12,264 bases of DNA from an uncultured Actinomycetes bacterium (lineage in GTDB: Bacteria > Actinomycetota > Acidimicrobiia > Acidimicrobiales > Microtrichaceae). Location: positions 1 to 12,264 of the forward strand of contig CAIYXG010000320.1 of assembly GCA_903930035.1 (NCBI GenBank), in the 5' to 3' direction. A program made the translations under genes and the position numbers. The notes below the pieces were generated by a model. It saw nothing but the letters and a program-made list of their open reading frames with translations. It was not told where the DNA came from and searched no databases. Of this stretch, positions 1-6,817 are shown in pieces. Numbering within the stretch: the first letter of the stretch is position 1; each line of letters opens with the position of its first letter.

Positions 1-69
1 CTCCTGGGCCTCATCGACCAGACCGCCGGGACCGAGTGGATGCCGGCGGCGCGGCACCGGCGGGACTGA
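1..69 (+). CDS. 3' end of an unidentified protein (partial)
   Basis: Frame 1 is open from the first base to a TGA at 67-69 and encodes 22 residues beginning LLGLIDQTAG and ending ARHRRD. All 22 codons end in G or C, the pattern of the real genes in this window, so I read this as the C-terminal tail of a + strand gene that starts outside the window. The tail is basic at its very end. No motif is long enough to assign a family. The gap to the next gene start is 165 bp, so the two need not be co-transcribed. Confidence 0.6.
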   Translation, partial: LLGLIDQTAGTEWMPAARHRRD

Positions 70-81
70 CGCCACCGACCT

Positions 82-110
82 TCCGGGACCCGCGCCTGCC
101 AGCTCCCGGA
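82..110. repeat. Short inverted repeat after the partial gene
   Basis: TCCGGGA (82-88) and TCCCGGA (104-110) are perfect 7-bp complementary arms around a 15-nt spacer. They start 13 nt after the stop of the partial gene. A hairpin here could slow or end transcription, but there is no T-run and the loop is long, so a terminator role is weak inference. The rest of 70-164 shows nothing recognisable. Confidence 0.2.
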
Positions 111-164
111 CCGGCGCCCCCCGACCGTGGGCGGCGCGAGCCGCCGACCCGTGGCGGTGCGGGC

Positions 165-193
165 TTCACTTTCCGGGGCAGGACCGTTACCTT
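165..193 (+). promoter_or_regulatory. Candidate promoter of the lipoprotein gene
   Basis: TTCACT (165-170) and TACCTT (188-193) are separated by 17 bp. They match the -35 (TTGACA) at 4 of 6 positions and the actinobacterial -10 form TAnnnT. Transcription would start near 200, giving a leader of about 35 nt that contains the GAGGGG ribosome site at 222-227. The assignment rests on spacing and position only. Confidence 0.35.
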
Positions 194-234
194 GCCCGCA
201 GGGCGCAACGGACAGGCGAACGAGGGGAACTCCA

Positions 235-852
235 GTGCGATCGACGACCACGGGCGCACGACGCGCCGTCGCCGCCATCTCGGTGGTAGCCGCAGCAGCC
301 GTCCTGGGCGCCTGCACGCCCGACCCGGGCGGCGCACCGGCGACCACGACGACGTCCACGACCACGACGTCGACCACCACCACCGTCCCGACCTACCAGG
401 TCCCGCAGACCACCCTGCAGGCCGGCTCGGTCTCGGCCAGCATCCCGTCGGTCAGCGTCAGCTACCTGGGCTGCGGCGGCACCTACAACCCGCCGGGCAT
501 CACGCTGACCGGCCCGTCGGTGAACATCCCTGCCCAGACCCTCCAGGGCGGCGGCGTCGTGACCCTGCCGAACGTCTCGGCCACCTTGGCCGCCGCGTCG
601 GTCAACCTGAGCAGCTTCCGCCTGAGCTGCGGCTTCCTGAGCTACTCGACCGGCGTGGTGCTGGAGTACGACGCGGTGACCGCCACGCCGTCGGCCACGG
701 TGAACCTGGACAACGGCCAGGTCTCGATCGGCTCGACCACCCTGCGGGTCAACGGACGGCTCCGGTTCCCGGGCCTGGGTGGGCTGTCCATCAACCTGCC
801 GGGCTTCAACGTCACCGTCCCGGGGTTCGGCGCCACCGTCCCGATCGGCTAG
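235..852 (+). CDS. Secreted lipoprotein with Thr-rich linker, function unknown
   Basis: This 205-residue protein starts at GTG 235, with GAGGGG at 222-227 seven bases upstream. The frame is open further upstream, but only this start puts a signal peptide at the N-terminus. Residues 1-26 are a lipoprotein signal: Arg9-Arg10, a hydrophobic run, then LGA before Cys27, so Cys27 should be lipidated and the protein anchored outside the membrane. Residues 37-50 form a (TTTTS)-type linker. The remaining 150 or so residues are beta-rich, full of Val/Thr/Ser/Gly alternation with motifs such as VNIP and INLP, and have two cysteines (80 and 132) that could form a disulfide. There are no catalytic motifs and I do not recognise the fold. 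It is transcribed convergently with the methyltransferase, and the two TAG stops overlap within CTAG at 849-852. Confidence 0.85.
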   Translation: MRSTTTGARRAVAAISVVAAAAVLGACTPDPGGAPATTTTSTTTTSTTTTVPTYQVPQTTLQAGSVSASIPSVSVSYLGCGGTYNPPGITLTGPSVNIPAQTLQGGGVVTLPNVSATLAAASVNLSSFRLSCGFLSYSTGVVLEYDAVTATPSATVNLDNGQVSIGSTTLRVNGRLRFPGLGGLSINLPGFNVTVPGFGATVPIG

Positions 853-1466
853 CCCGGGACGACCGCCCGGCCCACGGTGAAGTAGGTCCAGGGCTTGGGG
901 CCCTTCATGTAGCGCCCTGACGACTCGGTGACCTCCATGCCGGCGGCCACCACCAGCGCCACCGGGTCGCGGGTCAGGTGGCACCCGCCGGCGAGCCGCC
1001 GCTCGAGCGGCTCGAGCCGGTGCTGCCACCGGCGCACCGGCTCGTCGGGGGCCAGCCCGTGCTCCAGGAAGCAGAAGCTGCCGCCCGGTCGCACCACACG
1101 CCGGACCTCGGCCAGCGCAGCCGCGACGTCCGGGACCGTGCACAGGGTGAAGGTGCACAGGGCCGAGTCCACCGAGTCGTCGTCGAGCGGCACCTGCTGG
1201 CCGTCCAGACCGACGTGGCGGACCGGGACGGCCGACGCAGCGATGCGGGCGCCGGCGCGCTCGCGCGCCAGCACCGACGGCTCCACCGCCAGGACCTCGG
1301 TCACCGCGTCCGGGTAGAGCCCGACGTTGAGCCCGGAGCCGAACCCCAGCTCGAGCACCGTGCCGGACAGCCCCTCGGTCGCCCGGCGCCGCCACCGTTC
1401 CATCCTCGCCCCGCCGCAGGTCAGCTCGACCGCCCTCGGCAGGACCCGCTCCTCGTACCAGCCCAT
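849..1466 (-). CDS. Class I SAM-dependent methyltransferase, METTL7/TMT1-like
   Basis: The 205-residue protein starts at ATG 1466, with AGGGGA (1480-1475) eight bases upstream. Residues 36-47 hold the SAM-binding glycine-rich motif I (VLELGFGSGLN), with acidic Glu62 ending the next strand. Residues 98-113 (SVDSALCTFTLCTVPD) and the RPGG turn near 127 are further Methyltransf_11 landmarks. The C-terminal third carries WQHRLEP, then GGCHLTR, and ends GPKPWTYFTVGRAV. This order resembles the animal METTL7/TMT1 thiol S-methyltransferases (from memory), so a small thiol or lipid-like acceptor is possible. The substrate cannot be read from sequence. It lies 24 bp downstream of the sulfatase on the same strand and is probably co-transcribed with it. 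No signal peptide is seen, so it should be cytosolic or membrane-peripheral. Confidence 0.85.
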   Translation of the reverse strand: MGWYEERVLPRAVELTCGGARMERWRRRATEGLSGTVLELGFGSGLNVGLYPDAVTEVLAVEPSVLARERAGARIAASAVPVRHVGLDGQQVPLDDDSVDSALCTFTLCTVPDVAAALAEVRRVVRPGGSFCFLEHGLAPDEPVRRWQHRLEPLERRLAGGCHLTRDPVALVVAAGMEVTESSGRYMKGPKPWTYFTVGRAVVPG

Positions 1467-1490
1467 CTGCCCCGTCCCCTGCGCCCTCGG

Positions 1491-3860
1491 CTACTGCTGG
1501 GTCATGAGCCGGGTCATCTCGGCCGCCGGGTCGAACGACACCTCGCCCGACAGGTCGAGCACCACCCGGTGCAGCGTGCCGGTGAACGCGAAGGGCGACA
1601 GGAACCGGCCGGGGTCCACGCTGTCGTACGCCGCGTACCCGCAGCTGAGGCCGGTCGTGGCGTAGAGGTTGGGCACCGTCCACGGCAGCTCCCCCTCGCC
1701 CACCACGTCGTCGTCGACCAGCAGCCGGACCAGTGCGTGGCTCCCCTTGCCCTTCAGGAAGTCGGGGCCGCCGGTGACGGCGACCTCGGCCCGGAGCCGG
1801 TGCTCGCCGACGGGCACCGGCACGGTGGAGCTCACCGTGAACCGGTCCAGCGACAAAAAGTTGTGGACGTAGTGCAGGTGGCCGCCCTCGACCACCAGGC
1901 AGTACCCGCCGTGCCGGCTGCCGTGGGTGAGCAGCACCCCCTCGGCCCCGCCCTCCGGCACGACCACCTCGGCGGTGATGGAGTGGGTCCGGTTGTAGGT
2001 GCGCGGTGCCGCGGCGAACGGGATGGGCGCACCGCCGGGGAAGAACTCGTAGACCTTGCGGCTCGACAGGGCAGAGGGCCGGCGGGCCAGGAGGCGGTCC
2101 AGGCTGGCCGTGGCGATGGGCAGGACGCCGTAGCGCTCGGCCTCGGACCACCACAGCGCCTTCATGAGCGCCAGCTGCTCCGGGTGCTCGGCGGCGACGT
2201 CGTGCACCTCGGCGGCGTCCTCGGCCACGTGGTAGAGCTCCCAGTCCTCGGCCTCCAGACGGTCGAGGATCGCCTCGGTGAGCGGCGTCCCGAAGGGGTG
2301 CCCGCGCTCGGCGCCCTCGGCCAGGCTCGGGCCCGGGTAGGGGCAGACGGCCTTCCAGCCCTCGTGGTAGATGGACCGGTGGCCGAACATCTCGAAGTAC
2401 TGGGTGGGGTGCACCTCGGGCGACGCCGGGTCGGCGAGCGCGGCGGCCAGGGACACCCCGTGGACCTCCGACTGGGCGACCCCGCGGATGGCGGCCGGCG
2501 CCGGGACCCCGAGCAGCTCGAGCAGCGTGGGCAGCACGTCGATGGCGTGGCAGTAGTGGTCCCGGACCTCGCCGCGGGCGGCCAGTCCTGCGGGCCACGA
2601 CACCACGAGCGGGTCGGTGACGCCACCGCGGTAGGTCTCGCGCTTCCAGCGGCGGAACGGGGTGTCGCCGGCCCAGGTCCAGCCCCACGAGTAGTGGTTG
2701 AAGGTGTCCTCGCTCCCCCACTGGTCGAACACCTCGAGGTTGTCCTCGAGCGTCTCGGGGGTCATGTTGAAGAACAGCCCCTCGTTGCGCGTGCCGTGCT
2801 CCCCGCCCTCGGCGCTGGCCCCGTTGTCGGAGCACACCACCACCACCGTGTTGTCGAGCTCGCCGATGGTCTCCAGGAAGTCGAGCACCCGGCCGACGTG
2901 GTGGTCGGTCTGGGTCAGGAACCCTGCGTAGACCTCCATCTGGCGGGCGTACATGCGCTGCGCCTCCGGGGTGAGGGAGTCCCACGCCTCGACGTCGGGG
3001 TCGCGCTCGGAGAGCTCCGTGCCCTGCGGCAGCAGCCCGAGGGCCTGCTGCCGTGCAAAGACCTCGGTGCGGTAGGCGTCCCAGCCGGCGTCGAACCGGC
3101 CGCGGTACGGCTCGACCCACTCCGGCTCCACCTGGTGCGGGGCATGGCCGGCGCCGGTGGCGTAGTAGAGGAAGAACGGCTTCTCGGGGTGGGCGGCGTG
3201 GGCGTCCTTCACGAACTGGATCGCGTGGTCGGCCAGGTCGGCGTTCAGGTGGTAGCCGTCGGCGGGCTGCGAGGGCTGCGGGACCCAGTGGTTGTCGTGG
3301 ACCAGGTCAGGGTGGAACTGGTCGGTGTCGCCGCCCATGAACCCGTAGAAGCGCTCGAAGCCACGTCCGAGCGGCCACCGGTCGTAGGGGCCGGCCGCCG
3401 TGGTGTCGGCCGCCGGGGTCAGGTGCCACTTGCCCACGGCGAAGGTGTTCCAGCCGGCGCGGACCAGGATCTCGGAGAGGAACCCGTGCTCGAACCCCAT
3501 GACCCCGTTCATGGACGGGTAGCCGAGCGCCAGCTCCGTGATGGCGCCCAGTCCCAGCGCGTGGTGGTTGCGGCCGGTCAGCAGGCAGCCCCGGGTGGGC
3601 GAGCAGAGCGCGGTGGTGTGGAAGTTGGCGAACTTCACGCCGCGGGCGGCGACGCGGTCGAAGTTGGGGGTCTCGCAGAGCCCGCCGTAGGTGGAGAGCT
3701 GGCCGTAGCCGACGTCGTCCAGGACGACCATCAGGACGTTCGGGGCGCCGGCGGCCGCCGTGGGCCGCGACGGCCAGGCCTCGGTGGAGGACTCGACGGT
3801 CCGGCCGACCGTGCCGGGGAAGGGCTGCCCCGGCTCGTACATCGTGAACTGCTGTGCCAT
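1491..3860 (-). CDS. Arylsulfatase (type I, formylglycine-dependent)
   Basis: This 789-residue enzyme of the alkaline-phosphatase/sulfatase superfamily hydrolyses sulfate esters. Asp48-Asp49 (LDDVGYG) are metal ligands. Cys86 in CSPTRG matches C-x-P-x-R, the site converted to formylglycine, with Arg90 conserved. GKWH (143-146), His239 in GAGHAPH and Asp345-Asn346 (SDNGAS) complete the active site. The last 200 or so residues form a separate beta-rich domain. Length and layout match the roughly 787-residue mycobacterial AtsA/AtsD class. There is no signal peptide, so a cytosolic location and a substrate that enters the cell are inferred. The formylglycine-generating enzyme needed for activation is not in the window. 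Start ATG 3860 has no Shine-Dalgarno sequence but sits 6 nt after a TAGCGT box, suggesting a leaderless mRNA. The natural sulfate ester is unknown. Confidence 0.95.
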   Translation of the reverse strand: MAQQFTMYEPGQPFPGTVGRTVESSTEAWPSRPTAAAGAPNVLMVVLDDVGYGQLSTYGGLCETPNFDRVAARGVKFANFHTTALCSPTRGCLLTGRNHHALGLGAITELALGYPSMNGVMGFEHGFLSEILVRAGWNTFAVGKWHLTPAADTTAAGPYDRWPLGRGFERFYGFMGGDTDQFHPDLVHDNHWVPQPSQPADGYHLNADLADHAIQFVKDAHAAHPEKPFFLYYATGAGHAPHQVEPEWVEPYRGRFDAGWDAYRTEVFARQQALGLLPQGTELSERDPDVEAWDSLTPEAQRMYARQMEVYAGFLTQTDHHVGRVLDFLETIGELDNTVVVVCSDNGASAEGGEHGTRNEGLFFNMTPETLEDNLEVFDQWGSEDTFNHYSWGWTWAGDTPFRRWKRETYRGGVTDPLVVSWPAGLAARGEVRDHYCHAIDVLPTLLELLGVPAPAAIRGVAQSEVHGVSLAAALADPASPEVHPTQYFEMFGHRSIYHEGWKAVCPYPGPSLAEGAERGHPFGTPLTEAILDRLEAEDWELYHVAEDAAEVHDVAAEHPEQLALMKALWWSEAERYGVLPIATASLDRLLARRPSALSSRKVYEFFPGGAPIPFAAAPRTYNRTHSITAEVVVPEGGAEGVLLTHGSRHGGYCLVVEGGHLHYVHNFLSLDRFTVSSTVPVPVGEHRLRAEVAVTGGPDFLKGKGSHALVRLLVDDDVVGEGELPWTVPNLYATTGLSCGYAAYDSVDPGRFLSPFAFTGTLHRVVLDLSGEVSFDPAAEMTRLMTQQ

Positions 3861-3872
3861 GCGGGCACGCTA
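3861..3872 (-). promoter_or_regulatory. Candidate leaderless promoter (-10) of the sulfatase
   Basis: Reading the minus strand, TAGCGT (3872-3867) is followed by GCCCGC and then the ATG of the sulfatase at 3860. A -10 box six bases before the start codon places transcription initiation at or beside the A of ATG. No purine-rich ribosome site precedes the start, which agrees. I see no convincing -35 box. Confidence 0.4.
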
Positions 3873-3900
3873 CGCGGTGCGAGGACGGCCTGCGACCGGT

Positions 3901-3922
3901 CGCGCTCCGGCCGGGGAGCGCG
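3901..3922 (-). terminator. Candidate hairpin terminator after the DUF3592 gene
   Basis: CGCGCTCC (3901-3908) and GGAGCGCG (3915-3922) are perfect 8-bp complementary arms with a 6-nt loop. The hairpin begins 14 nt past the stop codon of the DUF3592-type gene and lies upstream of the candidate sulfatase -10 box, a position that would insulate the two genes. There is no T-tract after it on the minus strand, so it is either a T-less actinobacterial-type terminator or an mRNA-end stabiliser. Confidence 0.45.
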
Positions 3923-3936
3923 GGCGGACCGGCGGG

Positions 3937-4746
3937 TCAGTCCAGAAAGTCGGGGACGACGATCCCAGGGCCGTGCGTCCTCAGGAGCCGCCGCACCTCG
4001 GTCCCGTCGATGACCTCGCTCGACTCCACGACCCCCCGCCAGGAGGTCCGGACGAACTTGCCGTCGACGTAGCGGACGGTCCACCCCTCGTCGGAGGTCT
4101 GACCGCCGTGCAGGTGGGCGCGGCCCTCGAGCAGCGCGACCGCCACGGCGTCGGGGTCGGCGCGGTCCAGGAACGGTACGGACCGCTCGACCTCCGGCGG
4201 GGCGGTCTCGGGACCGACCACGGTCACGTTGCGGGCCACGGGCGGCTCGACCGTGGCGGCGGGGTGGACCGGCTTGGCGAGCGGTGCGGCGCCGCGGGCG
4301 GCAAGGAGCGCGACGGTCCCGCACCCGAGCAGGAGCAGCCCGAGCACCACGCCCGCGACCGGGTCGCCCAACGACCCGGACTCCTCGGCGGGACGGTTGT
4401 TGGCCGGGTTGGCCTGCTCGTAGAGCACGTCGAGCGAGTCGCCGACCTCGGTGGCGTCCCACCGGTCCTTGGAGATGCCGACCGCCAGGTCGGTGCGGCC
4501 GGTGGCGTCGCCGGCGGTGTAGGTGGCCCCGTCGACCTCGAAGCGGTAGCGGATCCCGTAGGTGGGTACGGCGACGCCCCGCACCACCCGGGTCGACATC
4601 GTCTTGTCGGTCACGAACCCCGGGGCCCGGGTACCGCCCCGGCGCCCGAGCGTGTCGGCCACCTCGCGGCCGGCCAGCGTCGCGATGGCCAGGCCCGCGA
4701 CGACGAGCACCACCCCTGCGACGACGACCACGACCTTCCGGTTCAC
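3937..4746 (-). CDS. DUF3592-type membrane protein with a C-terminal extension
   Basis: I start this at GTG 4746, giving 269 residues beginning MNRKVVVVV. The frame stays open upstream to an ATG at 4830, but that adds 28 polar residues unlike a signal and has no ribosome site. TM1 spans about 5-26 and TM2 about 129-150. Between them is a beta-type extracytoplasmic segment with Y-G-x-x-Y-x-F-E-V-D-G and VLYEQANPANN near 107-117, the pattern of DUF3592 proteins. After TM2 there are about 120 residues with a Pro-rich stretch followed by a compact domain ending VVPDFLD, which is not part of the basic DUF3592 unit. There are no catalytic motifs and the function is unknown. It appears monocistronic: a hairpin follows it and 135 bp separate it from the upstream operon. 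Confidence 0.8.
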   Translation of the reverse strand: MNRKVVVVVAGVVLVVAGLAIATLAGREVADTLGRRGGTRAPGFVTDKTMSTRVVRGVAVPTYGIRYRFEVDGATYTAGDATGRTDLAVGISKDRWDATEVGDSLDVLYEQANPANNRPAEESGSLGDPVAGVVLGLLLLGCGTVALLAARGAAPLAKPVHPAATVEPPVARNVTVVGPETAPPEVERSVPFLDRADPDAVAVALLEGRAHLHGGQTSDEGWTVRYVDGKFVRTSWRGVVESSEVIDGTEVRRLLRTHGPGIVVPDFLD

Positions 4747-4759
4747 CGGAACGACGATA
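4747..4759 (-). promoter_or_regulatory. Candidate leaderless promoter (-10) of the DUF3592 gene
   Basis: On the minus strand TATCGT (4759-4754) is followed by seven bases and then GTG at 4746. The only purine-rich stretch upstream (GGTGAGG, 4770-4764) is 17 nt from the start, too far to be a normal ribosome site. This spacing suggests transcription begins at the start codon. No clear -35 box is visible. Confidence 0.4.
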
Positions 4760-4803
4760 GGAACCTCACCTGCGGTTCCCTCGCCTCTCGCCCGCGCAGT
4801 TTC

Positions 4804-4856
4804 GTGACATTTTCCGCACCGCGGCGTCACATTCCGGCGACGTGCCGGGGCCCGGC
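4804..4856. repeat. Inverted repeats in an AT-richer intergenic patch
   Basis: GTGAC (4804-4808) and GTCAC (4826-4830) form a 5-bp inverted repeat with a 17-nt spacer, inside a patch (about 4798-4836) clearly richer in A/T than its surroundings. A second dyad, GCCGGG-G-CCCGGC (4844-4856), follows. The patch lies downstream of the flavin oxidoreductase and 60-110 bp upstream of the DUF3592 gene. It could hold a regulatory site for the latter or a transcription stop for the former; neither role is demonstrated. Confidence 0.25.
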
Positions 4857-4881
4857 GAGGACGGGTCGGGACGGGTGCCGG

Positions 4882-6075
4882 TCAGGCAGGCGCGACCGGC
4901 CGGTCCCCGGGACGGGGGTCGACCAACGGGCACCGGGTCCCGGTGTAGATGGTCGGCATGCACCGGTTGCAGTGGATGCAGCCCGACGGCACCGTCGAGC
5001 CCTCCTCCCACTTCCGGACCAGGTCGGGGTCGTGCAGGAGGGCGCGGCCCATGGCGACGAACTCGAACCCCGCGTCGATCCCCCGCTGGGCGGTGTCCAG
5101 CCGGCTGACGCCGCCCAGGAGCACGAGCGGCAGGTTCAGGGCGGCGCGGAACTCCGACGCCATGGAGAGGAAGTAGGCCTCCTCGTAGGGGTAGGTCTTG
5201 AGGAACTTGGAGCCGACCAGCCGGAACCCGCCGCGCAGGTACCAGGGCAGGGTCGCACGGAACTCGGCGACCGGCGCGGCCCCCTTGAACAGGTACATCG
5301 GGTTGGCCAGCGACGACCCGCCCGTGAGCTCGATGGCGTCGAGCGCGCCGTCGTCCTGGAGCCACCGGGCCACCTGGAGGCTCTCCTCGGGCCGGAGCCC
5401 GCCGCGCACACCGTCCGACATGTTGAGCTTGGCGGTCACGGCGACGTCACGGCCGACCGACTCCCGCACCGCCTGCACGACCTCGCGCGCAAAGCGGGCG
5501 CGGTGCTCCAGCGGCCCGCCGTAGTCGTCGGTGCGACGGTTCAGCAACGGGCTCAGGAAGGCGCTCAGGAGGTAGTTGTGGCCCAGGTGCAGCTCGACCG
5601 AGTCGAACCCGGCCGCCACCGCCGCCTGCGCACCGCGCCGGTAGTCGTCGGTGATGCGGGCGATGTCGGCCGCGCTCGCAGCACGCGTGCGCCGCATGCC
5701 GAGCGGGTTGAACATGCGGCCGGCCGAGTAGGCGGGCACCTTGTTGGACGCCGCGTTGGCCACCGGGCCGGCGTGGCCCACCTGTGCGGCGGCCAGCGCG
5801 CCGTGCTCGTGGACGGCGTCGGTCAGGCGCCGGAGGCCGGGCACGGCGTCCGGGCCGAGCACCACGCAGCCGTCGTCGGTACGGCCGTCGGGGGCGACGG
5901 CCAGGTAGGCGACCGTGGTCATCGCCACCCCGCCGGCGGCCATGCGCCGGTGGAACTCGACCAGCTCGTCGGTCACCACCCCGCCCGGCGAGCGGCCCTC
6001 GAAGGTGGCCGCCTTGACGATGCGGTTGCGCAGGGTGAGCGGGCCCAGCGGGGCCGGCTCGAAGACCGTGGCCAC
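4882..6075 (-). CDS. Old-yellow-enzyme family NADH:flavin oxidoreductase
   Basis: The 397-residue single-domain protein is a predicted FMN-binding TIM barrel. It starts at GTG 6075, with AGGAG nine bases upstream inside the end of the previous gene. Only 3 bp separate the two genes, so translation is probably coupled. Family marks include the N-terminal PLTLRNRIVKAAT, Gln98 in AAAQVGHAG, His163 and His166 in ELHLGHNYLLSAFLSP, N-R-R-T-D-D-Y-G-G, and VAMGRALLHDPDLV near the C-terminus. Residues 366-382 hold four cysteines (C-x2-C-x2-C-x9-C) where 2,4-dienoyl-CoA reductase and trimethylamine dehydrogenase bind a 4Fe-4S cluster. The C-terminal dinucleotide-binding domains of those enzymes are absent. 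It probably reduces an activated C=C bond using NAD(P)H; the substrate is unknown. It is cytosolic and the last gene of the oxidase operon. Confidence 0.92.
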   Translation of the reverse strand: MATVFEPAPLGPLTLRNRIVKAATFEGRSPGGVVTDELVEFHRRMAAGGVAMTTVAYLAVAPDGRTDDGCVVLGPDAVPGLRRLTDAVHEHGALAAAQVGHAGPVANAASNKVPAYSAGRMFNPLGMRRTRAASAADIARITDDYRRGAQAAVAAGFDSVELHLGHNYLLSAFLSPLLNRRTDDYGGPLEHRARFAREVVQAVRESVGRDVAVTAKLNMSDGVRGGLRPEESLQVARWLQDDGALDAIELTGGSSLANPMYLFKGAAPVAEFRATLPWYLRGGFRLVGSKFLKTYPYEEAYFLSMASEFRAALNLPLVLLGGVSRLDTAQRGIDAGFEFVAMGRALLHDPDLVRKWEEGSTVPSGCIHCNRCMPTIYTGTRCPLVDPRPGDRPVAPA

Positions 6076-6078
6076 GGC

Positions 6079-6813
6079 CTACAGCTCCTGCTCGTCGTCG
6101 TCGTCGACGTCGAAGCGCTTGAGGATCTCTGGCGCGATGGTCGCCGCCGCCGGGGTCTCGATGTCCTTCCACTCTGCGACGACCCGGATGGTGAGCACCA
6201 TGACCACGTCGGCGAACGTCGCAAGGTTGGTGTGGACCTTGAACTTCTCCGTGAGCACCACGTAGAAGATCACGCCGACCAGCGACGCCAACGCGTTGGG
6301 CTTGCCCGGCTGCAGGATCGAGGGCCGGCGCATCAGCAGCAGGTCGGCCAGGATGCCGCCGGCGACCGAGACGATCGACCCCAGCACCACCGCCACGAAC
6401 GGGCTGAGGCCCACGAGCAGCGCCTTCTCCGCGCCGACGGCACCGAACAGGCCGAGCACGAGCGCGTCGGCCAGGAAGAGCAGGTACTCGAGCCGCTTGA
6501 CCCAGACGTGGAGCAGGATGACGGCGAGGGCGCACACAATGACCGTGACGGTGAACCACGGGGTCCGCAGCGCGTCGGGCGGGATGGAGCCGGTCAGCAC
6601 GTCGCGGACCACGCCGCCGCCGAAGCCCAGGCAGGCCGCGATCACCATGACCCCGACGATGTCGAAGCCCTTCTCGTTGACGACCTTGAGCGCGCCCTCG
6701 GTGGCACCCACGCCGGTCGCGATCACCGACAGCGTGAAGTCGGTGAGCGCGGTGTTGGCCTCGGGCGGCGGCGGGTTGGCCACCATCGTGTGGGCCAGCA
6801 GCGAGAACCCCAC
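6079..6813 (-). CDS. TRIC/UPF0126 family membrane protein (putative cation channel)
   Basis: This 244-residue multi-pass membrane protein starts at GTG 6813, with GGAGGG about 11 bases upstream. It lies 4 bp after the stop of the multicopper oxidase gene. The first repeat has the family signature GFGGGVVRDVLTGSIPP (63-79), with Gly65-67, Arg70 and Asp71. The second repeat has VAGGILADLLLMRRP (151-165), where the usual Arg before Asp is Ala157. About seven hydrophobic helices are visible. The family includes bacterial homologues of trimeric intracellular cation channels, thought to conduct K+ or other monovalent cations. The N-terminus (about 1-22, with four prolines) and the acidic tail DVDDDDEQEL extend it beyond the roughly 205 residues usual for the family. 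Which ion it passes is not shown. Confidence 0.9.
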   Translation of the reverse strand: MGFSLLAHTMVANPPPPEANTALTDFTLSVIATGVGATEGALKVVNEKGFDIVGVMVIAACLGFGGGVVRDVLTGSIPPDALRTPWFTVTVIVCALAVILLHVWVKRLEYLLFLADALVLGLFGAVGAEKALLVGLSPFVAVVLGSIVSVAGGILADLLLMRRPSILQPGKPNALASLVGVIFYVVLTEKFKVHTNLATFADVVMVLTIRVVAEWKDIETPAAATIAPEILKRFDVDDDDEQEL

Positions 6814-6817
6814 TGGA

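Noticed and set aside
127..234. GTG 127 as start of the lipoprotein
   Set aside because: It would bury the signal peptide 36 residues in; the GTG at 235 has GAGGGG at the right distance.
340..390. ACG/ACC-rich tandem pattern as a possible DNA repeat
   Set aside because: It is explained by the coding of the Thr-Ser linker of the lipoprotein.
187..4013. Very long open frames on the strand opposite the sulfatase/methyltransferase, or in another frame (e.g. 187-3120 minus, 978-4013 plus)
   Set aside because: Extreme GC3 removes stop codons from antisense frames. Translations are low-complexity Arg/Gly/Pro/Val-rich, without motifs, and overlap clear enzymes.
4747..4830. ATG 4830 as start of the DUF3592 gene
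   Set aside because: It adds 28 polar residues before a TM helix and has no ribosome site; the GTG at 4746 directly precedes the membrane segment.
6084..6112. CGTCGT trinucleotide run
   Set aside because: It encodes the acidic Asp tail of the TRIC-like protein and is not an independent repeat.
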